Positions 55,699 to 64,000 of a DNA stretch of 64,000 nucleotides are shown in pieces. The stretch is from assembly GCF_000478605.2 (NCBI RefSeq), contig NZ_ASHX02000001.1:4603001-4667000 (forward strand), written 5' to 3'. Positions within the stretch are counted from its first letter, which is position 1. Every line of letters begins with the position of its first letter. The DNA comes from Streptomyces thermolilacinus SPC6 (lineage in GTDB: Bacteria; Actinomycetota; Actinomycetes; Streptomycetales; Streptomycetaceae). The notes beneath the pieces were generated by a model. The model worked only from the letters and a program-made list of their open reading frames with translations. It was not told where the DNA came from and ran no database searches. Position numbers and translations under genes: made by a program.

Positions 55699-56466
55699 GT
55701 GATGTCCATACACAGGGCCGGGGACCGCTACCGGGGCGGCGACCCGGACGCCGGGATCGAGACCCGGCACGCCTTCTCGTTCGGCCCGCACTACGACCCG
55801 GACAACCTCCGCTTCGGCGCGCTCATCGCCTGCAACGAGGAGCGGCTCGCTCCCGGAGCCGGGTTCGACGAGCACCCGCACAGTCACACCGAGATCGTCA
55901 CCTGGGTCGTGGAGGGCGAGCTGACGCACCGCGACTCGGCCGGGCACGCGACGCTGGTCCGCCCCGGCGACGTCCAGCACCTGTGTTCGGCCGGTGGCGT
56001 GCGGCACGTGGAGCGCAACGACGGCGCCGAGCCGCTGGTCTTCGTCCAGATGTGGCTCGCCCCGCTGGAGCCCGGCGGCGAACCGTCGTACGAGATCGTC
56101 CGCGGCCTCGCCGACGGCGCCCCGGCCTCGTACGCCGTGCCCGCCGCGGGCGCGGTCCTCCACGTCCGCCGCCCGGACGCGGGGGAGCGGACCGCCGTCC
56201 CGGACGGGGACCTCGTGTACGTCCACGTGGTGCGCGGCGACGTGCGGCTGGCCGTCGGCGGGGAGGCGGCGGGGACGCCACGGTCCGGCGACGCCGAGGC
56301 GCCGGGCCCGCCGCGGGCCGGTTCGGCGGACTTGTCACCGGCCGCCGGGGTTGACCTGTCGCCGGGCGACGCGGCCCGCGTCACCGACCCGCGCGACGTA
56401 CACCTGACCGCCCTGACCCCCGCCGAGGTCCTCCTCTGGCACATGGCCCACCCGGGACGGCGGTGA
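55699..56466 (+). CDS. Pirin-family bicupin
   Basis: The 255-residue protein has GIETRHAFSFGPHYDPDNLRFG, then FDEHPHSHTEIVTWVVEGELTHRDS with metal-binding His residues, and AGGVRHVERNDG. Family members bind iron; some act as quercetinases, others as regulators. A Gly/Ala/Pro-rich insertion lies in the C-terminal half (~190-225). A TACGGT hexamer ends 7 nt before the GTG, so the mRNA may be leaderless. It is divergent from fasR and coupled to the next gene by a GTGA overlap. Confidence 0.86.
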   Translation: MMSIHRAGDRYRGGDPDAGIETRHAFSFGPHYDPDNLRFGALIACNEERLAPGAGFDEHPHSHTEIVTWVVEGELTHRDSAGHATLVRPGDVQHLCSAGGVRHVERNDGAEPLVFVQMWLAPLEPGGEPSYEIVRGLADGAPASYAVPAAGAVLHVRRPDAGERTAVPDGDLVYVHVVRGDVRLAVGGEAAGTPRSGDAEAPGPPRAGSADLSPAAGVDLSPGDAARVTDPRDVHLTALTPAEVLLWHMAHPGRR

Positions 56467-56813
56467 GCTACGACCTGGCCGTGTGGGACGGCGAACGCCC
56501 GCGCGACGACGACGAGGCGGGTTCCGCCTACGACGAGCTGTTCGCGCGCCACCTGGAGTCGGACGACACCGTCGTCCCGCCGGAGCCGCGGATCGCGGCG
56601 TACATCAGGGCACTCGTCGAGCGGTACCCCGACGACGGCGGGGGCCGTGGTGTGTGGGCGTCGCCGCCGGTGGCCGACGAGGTGCCAGGCCCGGTGGTCT
56701 ACCTGCCGATGTCCTACGGCGCGGCCGATGAGGTCTCCGCGTACGCGGCCGCGCTGGCCCGTGAGCACGGCCTGGTCTGCTACGACCCGCAGGAGGAGCG
56801 CCTGCGGCCCTGA
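56463..56813 (+). CDS. Conserved Streptomyces protein of unknown function coupled to pirin
   Basis: The 116-residue protein MSYDLAVWDGERPRDDDEAGSAYDELF, then DEVPGPVVYLPMSYGAADEVSAYAAALAREHGLVCYDPQEERLRP, is acidic and soluble with no motif I can assign. Proteins beginning SYDLAVWEG are frequent in Streptomyces and I recall no defined function. Its GTG overlaps the pirin stop as GTGA. Confidence 0.7.
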   Translation: MSYDLAVWDGERPRDDDEAGSAYDELFARHLESDDTVVPPEPRIAAYIRALVERYPDDGGGRGVWASPPVADEVPGPVVYLPMSYGAADEVSAYAAALAREHGLVCYDPQEERLRP

Positions 56814-56830
56814 CCCGGTCCGGCCACCGG

Positions 56831-56910
56831 GTGGGCCGCCCCGCGACCGGTGTCCGCCCCGTCACGGGTGGGCCGCCTCGCCACGGGTGTCCGCCCTGCC
56901 ACGGGTGGGC
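56831..56910. repeat. 37-bp tandem repeat, about 2.2 copies
   Basis: Copies start at 56831, 56868 and 56905 (partial) with GTGGGCCGCC. Each contains an internal half-repeat of about 18 nt (CACGGGTGTCCGCCC). This fills most of the 173-bp gap between the pirin-coupled gene and the convergent serine hydrolase; no gene is seen there. Confidence 0.65.
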
Positions 56911-56986
56911 GCTCGACGGGCGACGGCGATCCCTGCGCGGCCGCGCTCACCGGGCAGTGGTGCTCATCGCCCCGCGAGGCGCGGCC

Positions 56987-57814
56987 TCACGCCGCCGGGC
57001 CGCCGCGGAGTTCGGCGAGGACCGCGTCGGTGAAGGACGGCCACGCCTCGATGGCCCACGGGCCGAACGCCCGGTCCGTCAGCGCCACGCACGCCGCCCC
57101 GGCGTCCGGGTCCACCCACAGGAACGTGCCCGACTGCCCGAAGTGCCCGAACGTCCGGGGCGACGACGAACCGCCCGTCCAGTGCGGCGACTTGCCGTCC
57201 CGGATCTCGAAGCCGAGCCCCCAGTCGTTGGGCCGCTGGTGCCCGTAGCCGGGGAGGATGCCGGTCAGGCCCGGGTGGACGACCGTCATCGCCTCCAGCA
57301 CCGTCCGCGCGTCCAGCAGCCGGGGCGCCTGCACCTCCGCGGCGAACCGCACGAGGTCGTCGACCGTCGACACCGCGTCCTTCGCGGCCGAACCCTCCAG
57401 CGCCGTGCGCGTCATCCCGAGCGGCTCCAGCACCGCCTGGCGCAGGTACTCCGCGAACGGGATGTCGGTGGCCTTCGCCACGTGGTCCGCCAGCACCTCG
57501 AAGCCCGCGTTCGAGTAGATCCGCCGGGTGCCCGGCGCCGCCATCACCCGGTGCTCGTCGAACGCGAGGCCCGAGGTGTGCGCCAGCAGGTGCCGCACCG
57601 TCGAGCCCTCGGGCCCGGCCGGCTCGTCCAGCTCGACGGCGCCCTCCTCGTAGGCGACGAGCACCGCGTACGCGGCGAGCGGCTTCGTCACCGAGGCCAG
57701 CGGAAACCGCCGCTCCGTCGGCCCGTGGGCCCCCGCGAGCGTGCCGTCCGCGCGGACGACTGCGGCGGCCGCGGTCGGCACGGGCCAGTTCTCGATCATC
57801 GCCAGGCTCTGCAT
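56987..57814 (-). CDS. Serine hydrolase, beta-lactamase/penicillin-binding-like family
   Basis: The 275-residue protein has PLASVTKPLAAY with the nucleophile Ser of the SxxK motif, IYSNAGFEVLADHV (YxN) and HLLAHTSGL, placing it in the class C/esterase group. No signal peptide is evident, so it is cytosolic. It is probably an esterase or peptidase rather than an antibiotic resistance enzyme. It is divergent from the MerR gene. Confidence 0.87.
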   Translation of the reverse strand: MQSLAMIENWPVPTAAAAVVRADGTLAGAHGPTERRFPLASVTKPLAAYAVLVAYEEGAVELDEPAGPEGSTVRHLLAHTSGLAFDEHRVMAAPGTRRIYSNAGFEVLADHVAKATDIPFAEYLRQAVLEPLGMTRTALEGSAAKDAVSTVDDLVRFAAEVQAPRLLDARTVLEAMTVVHPGLTGILPGYGHQRPNDWGLGFEIRDGKSPHWTGGSSSPRTFGHFGQSGTFLWVDPDAGAACVALTDRAFGPWAIEAWPSFTDAVLAELRGGPAA

Positions 57815-57857
57815 GCGGACGAGCGTACGCGCTCGTCCCGCCGCGCCGTCGCGGCGC

Positions 57858-57888
57858 TTGCTTCGAGTGCGCTCGAAGGTCCTAGCGT
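57858..57888 (+). promoter_or_regulatory. MerR-type promoter with 19-bp spacer and central palindrome
   Basis: TTGCTT (57858-57863) and TAGCGT (57883-57888) are 19 bp apart, the overlong spacing that MerR activators untwist. Between and overlapping them is CTTCGAG-TGCG-CTCGAAG (57861-57878), a perfect 7-bp inverted repeat. The MerR ATG is 6 nt beyond the -10 box, so the transcript is likely leaderless. Confidence 0.85.
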
Positions 57889-57894
57889 GGGGGC

Positions 57895-58365
57895 ATGACG
57901 GTGATCGAGAGCACTCCGGCGGCCGCCCGGACCCGCGATGTCTGCGCCGCCCCACCGCCCCGCCACCCCCGCCCCGACGGACAGGACCACTACACGATCA
58001 GCGAGGTCGCCGCATGGACGGGCCTCACCGCCCACACCCTGCGCTGGTACGAACGCATCGGCCTGATGCCCCACGTGGACCGGTCCGCCACCGGGCAGCG
58101 CCGCTTCACCAACCGGGACCTGGACTGGCTGACGCTCGTCGGCAAACTGCGGCTGACCGGCATGCCCGTCGCCGCGATGGTCCGCTACGCCGAACTCGTC
58201 CGCGCCGGCGAGCACACCTTCGACGAGCGGCGTCAACTCCTCGAAACCACCCGCCGCGACGTCCTCGCCCGCATCACCGAGCTCCACGAGACCCTCGCCG
58301 TACTCGACTACAAGATCGACCACTACGCGGGCGCCCGACCGGCGCCGGAAAGGGCCACACGATGA
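57895..58365 (+). CDS. MerR-family transcriptional regulator
   Basis: The 156-residue protein has YTISEVAAWTGLTAHTLRWYERIGLMPHVDRSATGQRRFTNRDLDWLTLV, the MerR winged helix, and a coiled dimerisation helix after it. No metal-binding Cys cluster follows, so it probably senses an organic ligand or redox state. It has a 35-residue N-terminal extension before the DNA-binding domain. Its ATGA overlap with the aldo/keto reductase and its own MerR-type promoter indicate autoregulated control of that enzyme. Confidence 0.9.
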   Translation: MTVIESTPAAARTRDVCAAPPPRHPRPDGQDHYTISEVAAWTGLTAHTLRWYERIGLMPHVDRSATGQRRFTNRDLDWLTLVGKLRLTGMPVAAMVRYAELVRAGEHTFDERRQLLETTRRDVLARITELHETLAVLDYKIDHYAGARPAPERATR

Positions 58366-59381
58366 CCACGGAAGAGAAGATCCCCCAGTCACGGCTCGGC
58401 TCGACGGGCCCGATGGTCGGCGTCCAGGGCCTGGGCGCCATGGGCATGAGCGAGTTCTACGGCGACACGGACGAGGCCGCCGCCCGCGACACCCTCGACG
58501 CCGCCCTCGAAGCGGGCGTCACCCTCATCGACACCGCCGACATCTACGGACGCGGAGCCAACGAGGAGTTCCTCGCCCCGTTCGTCGCCGCCCACCGCGA
58601 CGAGATCACCCTGGCCACCAAGTTCGCCATCGTCCGCACCGACGAGGCCCTCTACCGGGGCGTCCGCAACGACCCCGCGTACATCAGGACCGCCGTCGAG
58701 GACAGCCTGCGCCGCCTCGGCGTCGAGGTCATCGACCTGTACTACATGCACCGCCGCGACCCGGACGTCCCGCTCGCCGAATCCGTCGGCGCGATGGCCG
58801 ACCTCGTCCGCCAGGGCAAGGTCAAGCACCTGGGCCTCAGCGAGGTGACCGGCGACGAACTGCGCGAGGCCCACGCCGTGCACCCCATCGCCGCCCTCCA
58901 GTCCGAGTGGTCGCTGTTCTCCCGCGACGTGGAGGAGAGCGCCGTCCCCGCCGCGGCCGAACTCGGCGTCGCCCTCGTCCCCTACTCGCCGCTCGGCCGC
59001 GGCTTCCTCACGGGCGCGTTCACCGACGCCTTCCAGGACCTCTCCGACGGCGACTTCCGCCGCACCCAGCCCCGGTTCTCCGGCGACAACGCCCGCAGCA
59101 ACGCGGCCCTCCTCGAACCGATCCGCTCCCTCGCCGCCGCCCACGGCGCCACCCTCGCCCAGATCGCCCTGGCCTGGGTGCACCAGCGTGCCGCCGTCCA
59201 CGGCCTGCCCGTCGTTCCCATCCCCGGCACCCGCAAGCGCGAGCGTCTCCTGGAGAACACCGCCGCCACCCGCATCGTCCTCACCGACTCCGAACTCGAC
59301 CTCCTCGAACCCATCGCCGCCCAGGTCGCCGGCAGCCGCTACTCCGACATGTCCCTCACCTCCGCCGCCCGCGAGAACTAG
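58362..59381 (+). CDS. Aldo/keto reductase
   Basis: This 339-residue NADPH-dependent TIM-barrel reductase has GVQGLGAMGMSEFYG, LIDTADIYGRGANEEFL with catalytic Asp and Tyr, LATKFAI with the Lys, and YYMHRRDPDVP with the His. VPIPGTRKRERLLEN binds the cofactor. It belongs to the AKR13-like group and would reduce aldehydes or ketones. It is co-transcribed with the MerR regulator. Confidence 0.9.
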   Translation: MTTEEKIPQSRLGSTGPMVGVQGLGAMGMSEFYGDTDEAAARDTLDAALEAGVTLIDTADIYGRGANEEFLAPFVAAHRDEITLATKFAIVRTDEALYRGVRNDPAYIRTAVEDSLRRLGVEVIDLYYMHRRDPDVPLAESVGAMADLVRQGKVKHLGLSEVTGDELREAHAVHPIAALQSEWSLFSRDVEESAVPAAAELGVALVPYSPLGRGFLTGAFTDAFQDLSDGDFRRTQPRFSGDNARSNAALLEPIRSLAAAHGATLAQIALAWVHQRAAVHGLPVVPIPGTRKRERLLENTAATRIVLTDSELDLLEPIAAQVAGSRYSDMSLTSAAREN

Positions 59382-59410
59382 GCCCTGCCTCTCGGACCGC
59401 CCCGGTGTCC

Positions 59411-60604
59411 TCAGGCCAGGCCCAGGGCGAAGACCATGAAACCGGCCGCCAGGACGCCCGCCGCCGCACGGCGCGTCCTGGTGGCCGTCCTCCACGGCGC
59501 TTCGAGCACCCGCGCGTACCGGGCTATCAGCGCCAGCAGCACCGCGAAAACCGGCAGCCATGCCACCCGCGCCGCTATCCACCCCAGCGTGTCCGGCGCC
59601 GTGGTCAGCCCCGGCACCTCGCCGACGGTCAGGGACGCGGGCACGGCCGCCACGAGCATCGCCGTCTGATGCCAGCACAGGATCGTCATCGCCGACAGGT
59701 TGACCACCACGACCGGCGCCCACAGGGCGGGCCGCCGCAGCAGCGCCGCGAGCCGGTCGCGGAGCAGGATCGCGGCGCCGCTCTGGGCTGACGCCAGGGC
59801 CAGGACCAGAAGCGACGGCGGGTGCGAGTTGGTACGCGCCTCACCGGGCACGCCCACCATCGACGCCGGGTAGTGGAACACGGCCAGCAGCACCGCGAAG
59901 AGGGCCACGCCGCCGACGAGCAGCATCCAGGCCTCCCGTCGGCCGATCCGGCGCTCCCCCCATGACACCCCCAACTGGTAGGCGAACAGCCAGCCCGGCA
60001 GCACATTGAGCACGCTCAGCCATGACGGCATGGCCTCGGCGTACGGCCCGTACCGCAGCACATCGACCACGGCGACGGACCCGAGCAGCGGCGCCGCCGC
60101 CCACGCCCCCATGGCCCGCGAGGCCCGCCCACACCAGGGGGTCAGAGCGGTGATCACCGTGTAGACGCCCACGAACCACAGGGGCTGGACGACCAGCGTC
60201 GCCCCGGTCCGCAGGGTGTCGTCCGGTATGCCCGCCAGCGAACCGGCCGCTATCAGCGTGGCCCACACGGCGGTGACTCCCAGCACGGGCCGGCCGAGCC
60301 GGGCGACCCTGCCGCGCAGCCACTCCCCGGTGCCGCCCGGCCTGCGCCGGTAGGAGAGCACGGAGGCGTAACCCCCGACGAGGAAGAAGACACCGAGCAT
60401 CTGGAGGACCCAGCTGGCGGGCGCGAGGAATCCGAACGCCGACAGCGGACTCGCGTTGTGGATCGCCCCCTCGGCGTCCAGGGTGAACCCGCCGAGCAGC
60501 CAGTGCCCGGTCGGCACGGCCAGCAGTGCCAGGGCCCGAAGCCCGTCCACGGCCCGGTCGCGATGGGCCGGTGTGCGCTGTTCGATGCGGTGGACGAGCT
60601 TCAC
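59411..60604 (-). CDS. Acyltransferase-3 family membrane protein
   Basis: The 397-residue protein has about ten membrane helices and the family opening RDRAVDGLRALALLAVPTGHWLLGGF, with the catalytic His, then WFVGVYTVITALTPW and LCWHQTAML. Members move acyl groups onto exported sugars, peptides or antibiotics. The GTG overlaps the stop of the secreted hydrolase gene as GTGA, so the two are coupled and may act on the same envelope or extracellular substrate. Confidence 0.82.
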   Translation of the reverse strand: MKLVHRIEQRTPAHRDRAVDGLRALALLAVPTGHWLLGGFTLDAEGAIHNASPLSAFGFLAPASWVLQMLGVFFLVGGYASVLSYRRRPGGTGEWLRGRVARLGRPVLGVTAVWATLIAAGSLAGIPDDTLRTGATLVVQPLWFVGVYTVITALTPWCGRASRAMGAWAAAPLLGSVAVVDVLRYGPYAEAMPSWLSVLNVLPGWLFAYQLGVSWGERRIGRREAWMLLVGGVALFAVLLAVFHYPASMVGVPGEARTNSHPPSLLVLALASAQSGAAILLRDRLAALLRRPALWAPVVVVNLSAMTILCWHQTAMLVAAVPASLTVGEVPGLTTAPDTLGWIAARVAWLPVFAVLLALIARYARVLEAPWRTATRTRRAAAGVLAAGFMVFALGLA

Positions 60605-61632
60605 GCGGCCACCCCCTGGGCGATCGCGGCGAACGTCCGCAGCGAGCTGGTGCCCGGCGCGAAGTACCCGTCGTGGCCCCGGGCGTCGTCGGCCGGTATT
60701 CGCCGGGCACCGAACGACTCGGCCGCCGGGTCCGCCCCATGGCCCAGGCCCAGGAACGTCACCTTGGGCACCTTGGATATCCAGTCGGCCGGAGCCTTGG
60801 CGGCCCACACCCGCGCTGTCGTACCCAGCTCCGCGACGTTCGCCGCGCGCATACCGGGCGAGCCGAGGACCACCACGTCCTTGGCCTTCGCCTCCGCCGC
60901 GGCGAGCCCGCACACCACGGAGCCGTAGCTGTGGCAGAACAGCGACGGGGCCGGGGCGCCCGTCGCGGCGAGCCCGTCGGTGAGCCGGGCCAGCCGCTCT
61001 GACCCCGCCTCGGCGAGGCCGCCGGTCGCCGCGTCGACGCCCACGCCGACCGGCGTCGTGTAACCGGCCCAGGCGATCACCGCCGTACGCCCGCCCGTCG
61101 CCGCCCGCAGCTGCCGGGCCATCCCTGCCGGAGCGCCGTACGGGGAGCGGGCCCGGTCGTACGACCCCGCGTCGATGTCGGAACCCGGCACCACGACCGC
61201 CACATGGCGGCTGCGCTCCAAATCCCCGAACACCTCGGCGACCAGGCCCCGGCCGCGCGGGTCGAAGGCGAGGAGACGACGGCCGGCGAGGTGCGCGTAC
61301 CGCCCGTCACGTGAAGCGGAGAGGGCGTTCGCCTCGTACCGCAGAGCCACCGGGACCCCGTCCACATTGCCCACGACGCCCGGGTGCCGCCGGACGAGCC
61401 GGTGCCGCTGTGCCGCGTCCAGGCCCCGGAAGAACGCGGCGACCTCGGCCGGGGTGGACCGGTCAGGGTCCGGCAGCGGCCGGCCCAGCGATCTGTCGGC
61501 CAGCCACGCCGATGTCCCCGGCGGCGGGCCCGCCATGGCCTGCTGGGCCGTCCCCGACGCCCATCCGGCGGTCCCGGCGACGACGGTCGTCGCCAGCGCG
61601 GCGGCCACCAGAGTCCTCTTGAAACGGCGCAT
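60601..61632 (-). CDS. Secreted alpha/beta hydrolase (DUF1023-like)
   Basis: The 343-residue protein has signal peptide RRFKRTLVAAALATTVVAGTAGWASG. The hydrolase core has HVAVVVPGSDIDAGSYD, IAWAGYTTP, the nucleophile elbow LFCHSYGSVVCG (Ser), VVLGSPGMRAANV and a late His in DARGHDGYF. This is the DUF1023 pattern frequent in Streptomyces. The substrate is unknown. A ~288-bp gap upstream, without a gene, holds its promoter and three GGGGATGCCG-like repeats. Confidence 0.87.
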   Translation of the reverse strand: MRRFKRTLVAAALATTVVAGTAGWASGTAQQAMAGPPPGTSAWLADRSLGRPLPDPDRSTPAEVAAFFRGLDAAQRHRLVRRHPGVVGNVDGVPVALRYEANALSASRDGRYAHLAGRRLLAFDPRGRGLVAEVFGDLERSRHVAVVVPGSDIDAGSYDRARSPYGAPAGMARQLRAATGGRTAVIAWAGYTTPVGVGVDAATGGLAEAGSERLARLTDGLAATGAPAPSLFCHSYGSVVCGLAAAEAKAKDVVVLGSPGMRAANVAELGTTARVWAAKAPADWISKVPKVTFLGLGHGADPAAESFGARRIPADDARGHDGYFAPGTSSLRTFAAIAQGVAA

Positions 61633-61920
61633 GACGCCCCCCTCTTCGCTTGCCTCGTGCGGTGTGACGAGGAGGAAGGTAGGAAGACGACACCCGAGCG
61701 ATCGTCACCCTGCGGAGCCAACTGCCCTGTCATACCTGGGTAGGGGGTGTCCTACGCCGACAGCACACACCACTGCTCCGCCGGGGATGCCGCCGGACGC
61801 GGGGATGCCGGGGATGCGGGGGAGCGGGCAGGAACGTCGCAAGTCCCGCCGAGCGGCGCCCGGTTCGGAGACCGGACGGCCGCGGCGCCGTGAAGAGCTA
61901 CCAGGTCAGGAGGCACGAGG

Positions 61921-62601
61921 TCAGACCGTCTCCCCAGGGGTGACGAGCCCCGACTCGTAGGCGAACACCACCGCCTGCGCCCGGTCGCGCAGGCCGAGCT
62001 TGGCGAGGACCCGCCCGATGTGCGTCTTCACCGTCTGCTCCGCGAGGACGAGTTGCGCGGCGATCTCCTGGTTCGACAGGCCGCGGGCAACCAGCTCCAG
62101 GACCTCCGTCTCACGCGGAGTCAGACCGTTCAGCCGTACGGAGCGCTCCTTGCGGGGAGAGGGGCCCCGGGCGGCGAAGTCCTCGATCAGCCGCCGCGTC
62201 ACCGACGGGGCGAGCAGCGCCTCGCCGCCCGCCACCACCCGCACGGCGGCGATCAGGTCGGCAGGCGGAGCGTCCTTGAGGAGGAAGCCGGACGCCCCGG
62301 CGCGCAGCGCCTCGTACACGTAGTCGTCCACGTCGAACGTCGTCAGCATGAGGACCTTCGGCCGGTGCGTCACACCGGGCGGCGGATTCAGCAGCTCACG
62401 TGCCGCCGCGAGCCCGTCCATCTCCGGCATGCGCACGTCCATCAGCACCACGTCGGGGTGCGTGGACCGGCCCACCTCGACACCGGCCCGCCCGTCCGGG
62501 GCCTCACCCACGACGTCGATGTCGGGCTGCGCCGACAACAGCGCGGCGAATCCGGCCCTCACCATGGCCTGGTCGTCAACGATGATCACGCGGATGGTCA
62601 C
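61921..62601 (-). CDS. NarL/LuxR-type response regulator
   Basis: The 226-residue protein has an N-terminal receiver with acidic pocket VDD, phosphorylated Asp55 in VVLMDVRMPE, the Thr in LMLTTF and Lys in LLKDAPP. A LuxR-type helix-turn-helix lies near the C-terminus: LTPRETEVLELVARGLSNQEIAAQLVLAEQTVKTHIGRVLAKLGLRDRAQ. It is encoded 19 nt after its histidine kinase and is its likely partner. Confidence 0.93.
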   Translation of the reverse strand: MTIRVIIVDDQAMVRAGFAALLSAQPDIDVVGEAPDGRAGVEVGRSTHPDVVLMDVRMPEMDGLAAARELLNPPPGVTHRPKVLMLTTFDVDDYVYEALRAGASGFLLKDAPPADLIAAVRVVAGGEALLAPSVTRRLIEDFAARGPSPRKERSVRLNGLTPRETEVLELVARGLSNQEIAAQLVLAEQTVKTHIGRVLAKLGLRDRAQAVVFAYESGLVTPGETV

Positions 62602-62620
62602 GAGGTCCCCTTCTCAACGG

Positions 62621-63967
62621 TCAGGGAAGCCGTACGGTCAGCGGCAGCCGTGCCGCCACACAGAAGCCGCCGTCCGGCAGCGGTCCCGTGTCGAGACTCC
62701 CGCCGGTCAACCGTACGCGCTCGCGCATCCCGATCAGACCGTGTCCCGTCCCCGACGTCTCCACGGGCGACATCGGCGAAGTGGACTCGGCGGGCGCGCC
62801 GTTGACGACGAGGATGATCAGCCACTGCAGGTTGGGCGACCGCGAGAGGGACACCCGTGTCCGGGCGCCCGGCGCGTGCCGTACGACGTTGGCCAGCGCC
62901 TCCTGCACGATCCTGTACGCCGACAGGTCCACGGCCTGCGGCACGGGGCCCAGGTCGGCGGCCAGCGACAGCTGCACCGGCAGCCCCGCCCGTATCGTCG
63001 CCTCCACGAGCTGCTGCACCCGGTCGATACCCGGCTGCGGGGCGCGCTCGCCCTCGGTGTTCTCGCTGCGCAGGACCATCAGCAGCCGCCGCATCTCGGT
63101 CAGGGACTCCCGTGCGGACGAGGCTATGGACGAGAACTCCTTCCGTGCCGCTTCGGAGAGCCCCTCGATCCGGTACGGCGCCGAATCCGCCTGCACGGTG
63201 ATCACCGACATGTGGTGGGCGACCACGTCGTGCAACTCGCGGGCGATACGGGTCCGTTCCTCCAGGAGCGTGCGCCTGGCCCGCTCGGCCTCGCTGATGG
63301 TCTCCTGCTCCACGAGCCGCCGCTGGGCGTCGCCGCGCTCCCGGAGCGTGCCGGTTATCAGCAGGACGACCCCGCTCAGCACGAACAGCACCAGGTGGAG
63401 GTTGCCCGGCCCGCGCGATCCGCCGGACAGCTCCAGCGCGAACCCGGCGGCGCCCGTCACCAGCCACACGCTGACCAGCGTCCGGCGCTGCTCGCGCAGC
63501 CCCACCGTGAGCATCAGCCCCAGATACCCGACCACGACCATCGGTGTCCACGGCCACGGCCGCCCCGCGGCGAGGACCGGGTTGATGGTGACCAGGGCGC
63601 CGAGCACATCGGCGGCGAGGACGACCCACCATGCCTGGAGGGGCCGGGAGACGGCCATCAGCAGCGGCGCCGTCTGGGCCGTGGCCAGCAGTCCGGCGAT
63701 GCCGCCGTTCACGCCGTAGTCGTTGATGAGCACCATGACCGTGACCGGCAGCAGCGACGCGACGAGGATCAGCGCCAGCACGTACGGGATGCGCCGCACC
63801 CAGCTGGACTCGGCCTGGCCGAGCAGCGGAGTTCCCGGCTCCGTGGGCGTCGAAAGGGTGGCACCGAACGCGCGCACCCCCTCCCGCGCGAAACGGAGCG
63901 CACGGCGGGCGAGTGTGCGGCGGGAGGGCGGCACCGCGGGCCGGGGCGGAAAGGGAAAGGGCTCCAC
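62621..63967 (-). CDS. Sensor histidine kinase (HisKA_3/NarL-partner type)
   Basis: The 448-residue protein has four to five membrane helices between residues 58 and 205 with little external domain. The dimerisation helix TRIARELHDVVAHHMSVITVQ (His246) and an ATPase domain with YRIVQEALANVVRHA (N box) and GTGHGLIGMRERVRLTGG (G box) follow. This intramembrane-sensing type often detects cell-envelope stress or membrane-active compounds. The output is the adjacent response regulator. The GTG at 63967 is close to the window edge, so an upstream start cannot be excluded. Confidence 0.9.
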   Translation of the reverse strand: MEPFPFPPRPAVPPSRRTLARRALRFAREGVRAFGATLSTPTEPGTPLLGQAESSWVRRIPYVLALILVASLLPVTVMVLINDYGVNGGIAGLLATAQTAPLLMAVSRPLQAWWVVLAADVLGALVTINPVLAAGRPWPWTPMVVVGYLGLMLTVGLREQRRTLVSVWLVTGAAGFALELSGGSRGPGNLHLVLFVLSGVVLLITGTLRERGDAQRRLVEQETISEAERARRTLLEERTRIARELHDVVAHHMSVITVQADSAPYRIEGLSEAARKEFSSIASSARESLTEMRRLLMVLRSENTEGERAPQPGIDRVQQLVEATIRAGLPVQLSLAADLGPVPQAVDLSAYRIVQEALANVVRHAPGARTRVSLSRSPNLQWLIILVVNGAPAESTSPMSPVETSGTGHGLIGMRERVRLTGGSLDTGPLPDGGFCVAARLPLTVRLP

Positions 63968-64000
63968 CCGGGCATGCCCGTGCGGACGCTGCGGCGGGAC

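Noticed and set aside
1..64000. CRISPR arrays, rRNA genes, replication origin
   Set aside because: No regularly spaced repeats, rRNA-like sequence or DnaA-box clusters were noticed; tandem repeats present are short and without unique spacers.

Overview
The window is high-GC actinobacterial chromosome, almost certainly Streptomyces. The evidence is strong third-position GC in nearly every gene, many GTG starts, several apparently leaderless starts, and a gene content I recall from the Streptomyces core: dnaG next to an HrdA-type sigma factor, a paired ABC exporter, mbl, matB, and the fasR-fabD-fabH-acpP-fabF block followed by a DUF3145 gene. The order resembles the S. coelicolor SCO2386-SCO2470 neighbourhood with interruptions. 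That comparison is from memory, not from an alignment.

Layout. 0-15 kb is mostly housekeeping: cutA (cut by the edge), an arylamine N-acetyltransferase, an aquaporin with an operator-like dyad, a CbiX/SirB chelatase, dGTPase, a ferredoxin-reductase-like flavoprotein, dnaG, a principal-type sigma factor, a heterodimeric ABC exporter and an FGGY sugar kinase. At 15.3-15.8 kb lie two tandem tRNA-Asn genes, a strong terminator and a tRNA with a CAU anticodon. An NB-ARC regulator follows.

18-34 kb is the accessory part. A leftward run encodes an MFS carrier, a GNAT acetyltransferase, a MetA-like homoserine acyltransferase, a MetZ-like PLP enzyme and a heme-oxygenase-like diiron enzyme carrying the full ligand pattern of the SznF/BesC type. 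Facing away from it are an amidase, a 14-helix MFS exporter, a HAD phosphatase and a GT-A glycosyltransferase. The amidase and exporter leaders share an unusual element, a GTGCAACCC loop inside two different self-complementary stems. Next come an aspartate-type aminotransferase coupled to a protein resembling DIT1/PvcA isonitrile synthases, and a protein fusing a UPF0114/YqhA membrane domain to an IstB-type transposition ATPase. I read this stretch as a candidate uncharacterised pathway for an unusual amino acid or its conjugate. The product is unknown.

33-43 kb holds ohrR/ohr with a palindromic operator, matB coupled to a biotin-independent-type carboxyltransferase, mbl, small conserved proteins, a MarR-controlled MDR oxidoreductase, a second Ohr and an EI24 membrane protein. 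43-50 kb has a nitrilase-family enzyme, a secreted pyroglutamyl-peptidase-like protein in which Ser replaces the catalytic Cys, a TetR/GH3 beta-glucosidase pair and an SGNH lipoprotein. 50-56 kb is the type II fatty-acid synthesis operon with its activator. 56-64 kb has pirin, a serine hydrolase, a MerR/aldo-keto reductase pair with a textbook 19-bp-spacer promoter, an acyltransferase-3 membrane protein coupled to a secreted alpha/beta hydrolase, and a LuxR-type two-component system at the right edge.
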